Assembly (NCBI GenBank): GCA_023229065.1
Contig: JALNZZ010000024.1
Coordinates: 1-19,420, forward strand
Source: Porticoccaceae bacterium
Lineage (GTDB): Bacteria; Pseudomonadota; Gammaproteobacteria; Pseudomonadales; Porticoccaceae
Direction: 5' to 3'
DNA: 19,420 nucleotides
Part shown: positions 14,257 to 19,420 of the stretch, piece by piece
Layout: every line of letters begins with the position of its first letter
Numbering within the stretch: position 1 is the first letter of the stretch
The notes under the pieces: generated by a model
What the model was told of the DNA's origin: nothing
The model's database searches: none
The model's input: the letters and a program-made list of their open reading frames with translations, nothing else
Program-made: the position numbers and the translations under genes

Positions 14257-14661
14257 TCAGCATTCCTCAATTTCGATCAGGGTACCAAAAAAATCCTTGG
14301 GGTGGAGGAACAGCACTGGCTTGCCATGGGCACCGATCTTGGGCTCGCCATCGCCGAGGATACGGACACCCTCTGCCACCAGTTTGTCTCTGGCTGCAAG
14401 GATATCCTCTACTTCGTAGCACAAGTGGTGGATACCGCCGTCAGTATTCTTGTCGAGAAACTTGGCAATGGGGGAGTTCTCACCCAAGGGGTGGAGCAGC
14501 TCAATCTTGGTGTTGGGCAACATAACGAAGACCGTGGTAACACCGTGCTCGGGGAGGTCGACAGGTTCCGATACCTCTGCACCGAGAGTATCGCGGTATT
14601 TCGCTGTAGCGGCAGCCAGGTCGGGTACCACAATGGCCACATGGTTCAATTTGCCGATCAT
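14257..14661 (-). CDS. mce: Methylmalonyl-CoA epimerase
   Basis: Interconverts (2S)- and (2R)-methylmalonyl-CoA, linking propionyl-CoA carboxylase to methylmalonyl-CoA mutase. The product is 134 residues, the usual size. It is a vicinal-oxygen-chelate fold made of two beta-alpha-beta-beta-beta units. Likely metal ligands are H7 (NHVAIVV), E54 (IELLHP), H79 (GGIHHLCYEV) and E130 (GTLIEIEE). IHHLCYEVEDI and the KPVLFLHPKDFFGTLIE ending are typical of the epimerase and distinguish it from glyoxalase I. The ATG overlaps the meaB stop by 4 nt (14658–14661), and it is the last gene of the − strand unit. Confidence 0.93.
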   Translation of the reverse strand: MIGKLNHVAIVVPDLAAATAKYRDTLGAEVSEPVDLPEHGVTTVFVMLPNTKIELLHPLGENSPIAKFLDKNTDGGIHHLCYEVEDILAARDKLVAEGVRILGDGEPKIGAHGKPVLFLHPKDFFGTLIEIEEC

Positions 14662-15680
14662 AAATCTGTACTCCCGTTACTGTGGTCGGCAGTGCTGTTG
14701 TACTGCCGGTAAAGTTTGACAATATCCAGGGCCGCCACTGTCGGAGACTTATCGCCGCGCTGTACAGCGGCCTGGATCTGGGGCAAGGCTTCGGCGATAG
14801 CCGGGTGGCGCTTGAGGTCAACCAGCAGCGATTCGGCCGTTTCCCGCCACATCCAGTCCAGCGCCTGACGTGCCCGTCGCTGTTCCCACTCACCGCTGTC
14901 CTTGAGGGCCGCAGCAAACTCCTGGACGATTTCCCAGACTTCCAGGATGCCTCTATCCTCTGCGGTTGAGCACGCTTCCACACGGGGAGCCCAGCTTTTG
15001 TGCTTGCGCGGCAGATAGTGAGTGGCTGAGCGATAGTCCAGCACCGTATTCTGGGCAATTTTCTTCGCATCGCCATCGGCTTTATTGACCAGCAGCAGAT
15101 CGGCCAGTTCGGTGATACCGCGCTTCATACCCTGCAGTTCATCGCCGCCGCCGGGCAGCAACAACAGCAAAAACATGTCGGTCATCTCCGACACCATGGT
15201 TTCCGACTGGCCGACTCCCACTGTCTCCACGATAATCAGATCGTAACCCGCCGCTTCGCACAGCAGCAGGGTTTCACGGGTGCGGCGCGCCACGCCGCCC
15301 AGAGTGGTGCCCGCGGGGGAGGGACGGATAAAGGCCTCGCGGCGGCGGGTCAGATTTTCCATGCGGGTTTTGTCGCCGAGAATCGAGCCGCCGCTGATGG
15401 AAGAGCTGGGGTCAATCGCCAAGACTGCCACACGGCTGCCCTGGTCGATCACGTGGTTGCCAAACACCTCGATAAAGCTGGATTTTCCTACCCCAGGCAC
15501 GCCGGTGATACCGAGCCTGATGGAATTGCCGGTATCGGGGGTAATCATCTCCAGCAGAGCGCTGGCCTGTTCGCGGTGATCCTGGCGGGTGGATTCCACC
15601 AGGGTAATGGCACGAGCCAGGGCGCGTCGATTGCCGCTCCTGATGTCATCAGCCATTGCGCGGATCTGTGTACTATCCAT
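14658..15680 (-). CDS. meaB: Methylmalonyl-CoA mutase-associated GTPase MeaB
   Basis: G-protein chaperone (ArgK/MMAA family) that protects and reloads methylmalonyl-CoA mutase with adenosylcobalamin. The product is 340 residues, normal for the family. Landmarks: Walker A GVPGVGKSS (60–68), IDPSSSISGGSILGDKTRM (89–107), the ETVGVGQSE switch (152–160), and the base-recognition motif NKAD (199–202). A helical C-terminal dimerisation part follows. The ATG at 15680 is preceded on its strand by AGGGGTGG, a fair ribosome site. It overlaps mce by 4 nt and lies 148 nt downstream of pccA. Its client mutase gene is not in the window. Confidence 0.95.
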   Translation of the reverse strand: MDSTQIRAMADDIRSGNRRALARAITLVESTRQDHREQASALLEMITPDTGNSIRLGITGVPGVGKSSFIEVFGNHVIDQGSRVAVLAIDPSSSISGGSILGDKTRMENLTRRREAFIRPSPAGTTLGGVARRTRETLLLCEAAGYDLIIVETVGVGQSETMVSEMTDMFLLLLLPGGGDELQGMKRGITELADLLLVNKADGDAKKIAQNTVLDYRSATHYLPRKHKSWAPRVEACSTAEDRGILEVWEIVQEFAAALKDSGEWEQRRARQALDWMWRETAESLLVDLKRHPAIAEALPQIQAAVQRGDKSPTVAALDIVKLYRQYNSTADHSNGSTDL

Positions 15681-15828
15681 TCAAACCACCCCTACAAACT
15701 AGAGCAGATGTGTATCGAATTGCTATCGCTTCAGCGCCAGGCTCTGGCGTCATCTCCCTTTTGGTTAAAGGAGCCCGATTAAAGGGAGTGGACGCGCCAG
15801 GTGAAAAAATCACCCGACGCTGCAGCGG
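15681..15828. other. 148-nt gap between pccA and meaB with small inverted repeats
   Basis: No gene is evident here. It holds CGCCAG–3 nt–CTGGCG (15735–15749), CTCCCTTT / AAAGGGAG (15754–15761 with 15781–15788, 19-nt loop) and a short GGTGA/TCACC stem with an A-run loop near 15802. None is followed by a T-run on either strand, so I do not call a terminator. The gap is unusual in an otherwise close-packed operon and may hold a secondary meaB promoter or an mRNA processing site. Confidence 0.4.
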
Positions 15829-17823
15829 TCATTCGAATTCAATGATGGGCTGGTCGACAACAAGGCTTGCACCGACTTCCGCCAGCACTTCTTTGACCAC
15901 ACCATCCTGAGTGGCGCGCAGGCTGTTTTCCATTTTCATGGCCTCCACAACAGCCAGCTCTTCCCCGGCCTTGACCTCGTCGCCAGCCTTGACGGCCACC
16001 GCAGTGAGCAGACCCGGCATGGGAGAGAGCAGGAACTTGGACAGATCCGGCGGTGCTTTCTCCAACATGTGGCGATTGAGGGCGGCTGTGGCGGGAGAAA
16101 CTACCAGGGCGCGGAAAGAGGCACCGCGATGGAACAGGCGGAGGTAAACACCCTCGCGGTCGACCTGGATGGAAACCGGCTTGTTGTTGATGGTGGCAAC
16201 AAAGAGGGGTTCTGTACGCTTCCAGCGGGTGAGGACTTCGTAGGGTTTGCCGTCTACCACCACCGAATAGCCCTTGTCATGGAGAATGACACTGACATCG
16301 GCCTCGCGGTCACCGATAAGCACTTTCCAGGCGGCGGGAGCGGTGTAGCCCAGGCCACGGGCCTGGCCGGTCATGCTGGCGGCGCGATTGCGGAAATTCT
16401 GGTTGACGGCGGCAGCCACTACCACTGGCAGGTCCGGCTCGTCGTGAACGATATTCTCAGCGCTGAAACCGTCGGGGAATTCCTCGGCAATAAAGTTGGT
16501 GGTCAGCTCGCCAGAGTGGAAGCGGGGATGAACCATCAGGGCATTGAGGAAGCTGATATTGTGGTTGACGCCGCGAATATAGTAAGCGTCGAGGGCTTCG
16601 ACCATCTGCGCCGTCGCCTCTTCACGGGTAGCACCGTAAGTGATCAGTTTGGCGATCATCGGGTCATAGAACATGGACACTTCGCCGCCTTCATAAACGC
16701 CAGTATCAACCCGGACGTTGTCCGACTCCGCGGGCGGCAAATAGCGAGTCAGGCGCCCAGTGGAGGGCATGAAATTGCGGAATGGATCCTCGGCATACAC
16801 CCGGCTTTCGATGGCCCAGCCAGTGAGCTTGACTTGCTCCTGGGTGAGGGGCAACTTTTCGCCCGCGGCTACGCGAATCATCAGCTCCACCAGGTCGAGG
16901 CCCGTGACCATCTCGGTGACAGGGTGCTCAACCTGCAGGCGGGTATTCATCTCCAGAAAGTAAAACTCGCCGGTGGCACCACCGACAATAAATTCAACGG
17001 TACCTGCCGATCTGTAGTTTACCGACTTGGCCAGAGCTACCGCCTGCTCGCCCATTTGCTGGCGCAGCTCCGGGGTCAGGAAGGGGGAGGGCGCCTCCTC
17101 GATGACCTTCTGGTGGCGGCGCTGAATGGAGCACTCGCGCTCACCGAGGTAGAGGGTGTTGCCAAAAGTGTCTGCGATTACCTGGATCTCAATATGGCGA
17201 GGTTCCTGGATGAATTTTTCGACAAAGACCCGATCGTCACCGAAAGAAGATTTCGCTTCGTTGGTGGCAGAGATAAAACCTTCGCGGGCCTCGGTGTCAT
17301 TCCAGGCCAGCCGCATGCCCTTGCCGCCGCCGCCAGCGGACGCTTTGAGCATGACAGGATAGCCGACTTCGTTGGCAATTTTCACAGCTTCATCAGCGTC
17401 TTTGATGACGCCGAGGTAGCCCGGGACAGTGTTGACGCCAGCCTCACGGGCGAGCTTCTTTGACTCGATCTTGTCGCCCATGGCGTAGATAGCGTGTGAC
17501 TCGGGCCCGATAAAGGTAATGCCTTCCTTGACCAGGGCTTCCTGAAAAGCGCGGTTTTCAGAGAGAAAGCCATAGCCAGGGTGAACGGCATCAGCACCGG
17601 TTTTTTTGCAGGCTTCGATGATCTTGTCGATTACCAGATAGCTCTCGCTGGAGGCGGAGGGGCCGATATGGACCGCCTCGTCAGCCATCTGTACGTGGAG
17701 AGCACCGCGGTCGGCGTCGGAATAGACAGCAACTGTCCCGATGCCGAGGCGTTTGGCGGTCTTGAAAACCCGGCAAGCAATCTCACCGCGGTTAGCTACC
17801 AGAATTTTTTTAAACATGGCCAT
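15829..17823 (-). CDS. pccA: Propionyl-CoA carboxylase alpha subunit (biotin carboxylase + BCCP)
   Basis: Carboxylates its own biotin with ATP and bicarbonate, then passes CO2 to the beta subunit. The product is 664 residues, a typical acyl-CoA carboxylase alpha chain. The biotin carboxylase part (about 4–450) has HPGYGFLSEN (81–90), the glycine-rich ATP loop GGGGKG (164–169) and EMNTRLQVEHPVTE (291–304). A linker/BT region (about 460–590) that docks the beta subunit follows, then the biotinyl domain (about 598–664) with EAMKMEN, where K630 is biotinylated. The paired pccB and downstream meaB and mce argue for propionyl-CoA over methylcrotonyl- or geranyl-CoA. The start is ATG 17823, with ATG 17817 a close alternative. 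It lies 53 nt after pccB. Confidence 0.93.
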   Translation of the reverse strand: MAMFKKILVANRGEIACRVFKTAKRLGIGTVAVYSDADRGALHVQMADEAVHIGPSASSESYLVIDKIIEACKKTGADAVHPGYGFLSENRAFQEALVKEGITFIGPESHAIYAMGDKIESKKLAREAGVNTVPGYLGVIKDADEAVKIANEVGYPVMLKASAGGGGKGMRLAWNDTEAREGFISATNEAKSSFGDDRVFVEKFIQEPRHIEIQVIADTFGNTLYLGERECSIQRRHQKVIEEAPSPFLTPELRQQMGEQAVALAKSVNYRSAGTVEFIVGGATGEFYFLEMNTRLQVEHPVTEMVTGLDLVELMIRVAAGEKLPLTQEQVKLTGWAIESRVYAEDPFRNFMPSTGRLTRYLPPAESDNVRVDTGVYEGGEVSMFYDPMIAKLITYGATREEATAQMVEALDAYYIRGVNHNISFLNALMVHPRFHSGELTTNFIAEEFPDGFSAENIVHDEPDLPVVVAAAVNQNFRNRAASMTGQARGLGYTAPAAWKVLIGDREADVSVILHDKGYSVVVDGKPYEVLTRWKRTEPLFVATINNKPVSIQVDREGVYLRLFHRGASFRALVVSPATAALNRHMLEKAPPDLSKFLLSPMPGLLTAVAVKAGDEVKAGEELAVVEAMKMENSLRATQDGVVKEVLAEVGASLVVDQPIIEFE

Positions 17824-17876
17824 ATCGTCGTCTTCAAATCAGTGAATGTTCAGGGCGCGGTAGAGCAATACCGGCC

Positions 17877-19409
17877 TCAGAGCGGGATGTTGCCGTGCTT
17901 GCGCCACGGATTTTCCACCTTCTTCTCCCGCAGCATGGCCAGGGAGCGGGAGATCCGCTTGCGGGTTTCGTGCGGCATGATGACGTCGTCGATAAAGCCC
18001 CGCTTGCCAGCGATAAAGGGGTTGGCGAACTTCTGGCGATACTCTTCGGTGCGCGCAGCAATCTTGTCGGCATCGCCGATATCCTTGCGGAAAATGATTT
18101 CCACCGCCCCCTTGGGGCCCATCACCGCAATCTCAGCGGATGGCCAGGCAAAGTTGACGTCGCCGCGCAGGTGCTTGGAGCTCATTACATCGTAAGCGCC
18201 GCCATAAGCCTTGCGGGTGATCACGGTCACTTTGGGCACTGTGCATTCGGCATAGGCGTAGAGCAGCTTGGCACCGTGCTTGATGATACCGCCGTACTCC
18301 TGGCTGGTACCGGGCATAAAGCCAGGCACATCCACCAGGGTGAGAATGGGGATGTTGAAAGCATCGCAGAAGCGCACAAAGCGAGCGGCCTTTTTCGAAG
18401 AGTCGATATCCAGACAGCCGGCCAAAACCATGGGCTGGTTGGCTACCACCCCGACCGTTGCACCTTCAATGCGAATAAAGCCGGTGATAATGTTGCGCGC
18501 ATAATCCGGCTGGATTTCAAAAAACTCGTACTCGTCCCCGATCTTGAGGATCAGCTCCTTCATGTCGTAGGGCTTGTTGGTGTCGTCTGGCACCAGGGTG
18601 TCGAGAGACATTTCGAGGCGATCACCGGGGTCGTCAGTGGCCCACACCGGCGGTTTTTCCTTGTTGTTGGCTGGCAAGTAGTTGACGAAGCGCCGCACCA
18701 TCAACAGGGCTTCCACGTCATTCTCAAAAGCAAGGTCGGCGACACCGGACTTGCTGGTGTGGGTAAGAGCACCGCCGAGCTGTTCGGCAGTAACCGTTTC
18801 GTGAGTAACGGTTTTTACCACCTCGGGACCGGTCACAAACATATAAGAACTGTCCTTTACCATAAAGATAAAGTCAGTCATGGCGGGAGAGTAAACCGCG
18901 CCGCCCGCGCAGGGGCCCATGATCAGGGAGATCTGTGGAATCACCCCTGAGGCCATCACATTGCGCTGGAAGACGTCGGCATAACCGCCGAGGGAAGCCA
19001 CGCCCTCCTGAATGCGGGCACCGCCGGAGTCGTTGAGGCCGATCACCGGAGCGCCGACTTTCATCGCCTGGTCCATGATTTTACAGATCTTCTCGGCGTG
19101 AGTTTCCGACAGCGAGCCCCCGTAGACAGTAAAGTCCTGGCTGAACACAAACACCAGCCGACCGTTGAGCGTGCCGTAACCTGTTACCACACCATCGCCG
19201 GGGACATGCTCCTGATCCATACCGAAGTCAGTGCAGCGGTGTTCTACAAACATATCCCACTCCTCGAAGGAGCCGGGGTCGAGCAGCAGCTCAATGCGCT
19301 CGCGGGCGGTCAGCTTGCCTTTGGCGTGCTGGGCCTCGATACGTTTTTCACCGCCACCGAGGCGGGCCTTGCGGCGCTTTTCGTCGAGTTGCTGAATAAT
19401 GTCATGCAT
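17877..19409 (-). CDS. pccB: Propionyl-CoA carboxylase beta subunit (carboxyltransferase)
   Basis: Moves CO2 from carboxybiotin to propionyl-CoA, giving (S)-methylmalonyl-CoA; works as an alpha6beta6 complex with PccA. The product is 510 residues, the standard length, with two crotonase-type halves. The N half has SGGARIQEG (128–136) and GPCAGGAVYSPA (165–176). The C half has VPGFMPGTSQEYGGIIKHGAK (361–381) and KAYGGAYDVMSSKHLRGD (400–417), and the two glycine pairs supply the oxyanion holes. The Asp at 407 in GGAYDVM fits the residue linked to propionyl preference in actinobacterial PccB (from memory of that family). The ATG lies 11 nt from the window edge, so its ribosome site and promoter cannot be fully seen. 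It appears to be the first visible gene of the − strand unit. Confidence 0.94.
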   Translation of the reverse strand: MHDIIQQLDEKRRKARLGGGEKRIEAQHAKGKLTARERIELLLDPGSFEEWDMFVEHRCTDFGMDQEHVPGDGVVTGYGTLNGRLVFVFSQDFTVYGGSLSETHAEKICKIMDQAMKVGAPVIGLNDSGGARIQEGVASLGGYADVFQRNVMASGVIPQISLIMGPCAGGAVYSPAMTDFIFMVKDSSYMFVTGPEVVKTVTHETVTAEQLGGALTHTSKSGVADLAFENDVEALLMVRRFVNYLPANNKEKPPVWATDDPGDRLEMSLDTLVPDDTNKPYDMKELILKIGDEYEFFEIQPDYARNIITGFIRIEGATVGVVANQPMVLAGCLDIDSSKKAARFVRFCDAFNIPILTLVDVPGFMPGTSQEYGGIIKHGAKLLYAYAECTVPKVTVITRKAYGGAYDVMSSKHLRGDVNFAWPSAEIAVMGPKGAVEIIFRKDIGDADKIAARTEEYRQKFANPFIAGKRGFIDDVIMPHETRKRISRSLAMLREKKVENPWRKHGNIPL

Positions 19410-19420
19410 GTTGCTAATTC

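Noticed and set aside
16069..17463. Open frame of 464 codons on the + strand
   Set aside because: It is wholly antisense to pccA, whose motifs are complete. The translation shows no recognisable domain, and it arises from high-GC codon bias.
17895..18950. Open frame of 351 codons on the + strand
   Set aside because: Antisense to pccB with no domain or ribosome site; a shadow frame.

Overview
The window is chromosomal DNA with moderately high G+C, almost certainly from a gammaproteobacterium. The left edge has the gammaproteobacterial order rpsA–ihfB–lapA–pyrF–comEA-like, and the right edge has propionyl-CoA/methylmalonyl-CoA catabolism genes arranged as in many marine heterotrophs. An aquatic member of the Cellvibrionales/Halieaceae type is my best guess, from gene content only. 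I see no tRNA, rRNA, CRISPR array, insertion sequence or phage gene.

Left part (1–3024, + strand): the 3' portion of rpsA (ribosomal protein S1), ihfB with a clear intrinsic terminator, a short lapA-type membrane protein, pyrF, and a secreted helix-hairpin-helix protein of the ComEA family. lapB, which sits between lapA and pyrF in E. coli, is absent from this locus.

Central part (3025–14256, + strand): a 202-bp intergenic region rich in dyad symmetry, then a tightly packed six-gene unit. The genes are (1) a thiamine-diphosphate enzyme of the acetolactate synthase superfamily that lacks the usual acceptor-pocket Trp, (2) and (3) two adjacent, mutually divergent citrate-synthase-fold proteins that each lack part of the catalytic triad, (4) a TonB-dependent outer-membrane receptor, (5) an orphan periplasmic binding protein of the ABC_sub_bind family, and (6) a 1485-residue membrane sensor. 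The sensor carries, in one chain, a periplasmic sensor, HAMP, kinase, three receivers, an HPt, GGDEF and EAL. Four of the five junctions overlap by 4 or 10 nt and the fifth gap is 12 nt, so the six products are probably made together. This is the candidate undescribed system. A working model is that the three cytoplasmic enzymes make or break down a small molecule, and the receptor, binding protein and kinase take it up or detect it, with output through c-di-GMP. It resembles the LuxP/LuxQ arrangement (binding protein plus hybrid kinase), but with its own enzymes and outer-membrane receptor. The ligand and chemistry cannot be read from the sequence.

Right part (14257–19409, − strand): pccB–pccA–meaB–mce, converging on the sensor operon across a 16-bp perfect hairpin. 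These genes encode propionyl-CoA carboxylase (both subunits), the MeaB chaperone GTPase and methylmalonyl-CoA epimerase. Methylmalonyl-CoA mutase itself is not in the window and may lie upstream of pccB, beyond the right edge.
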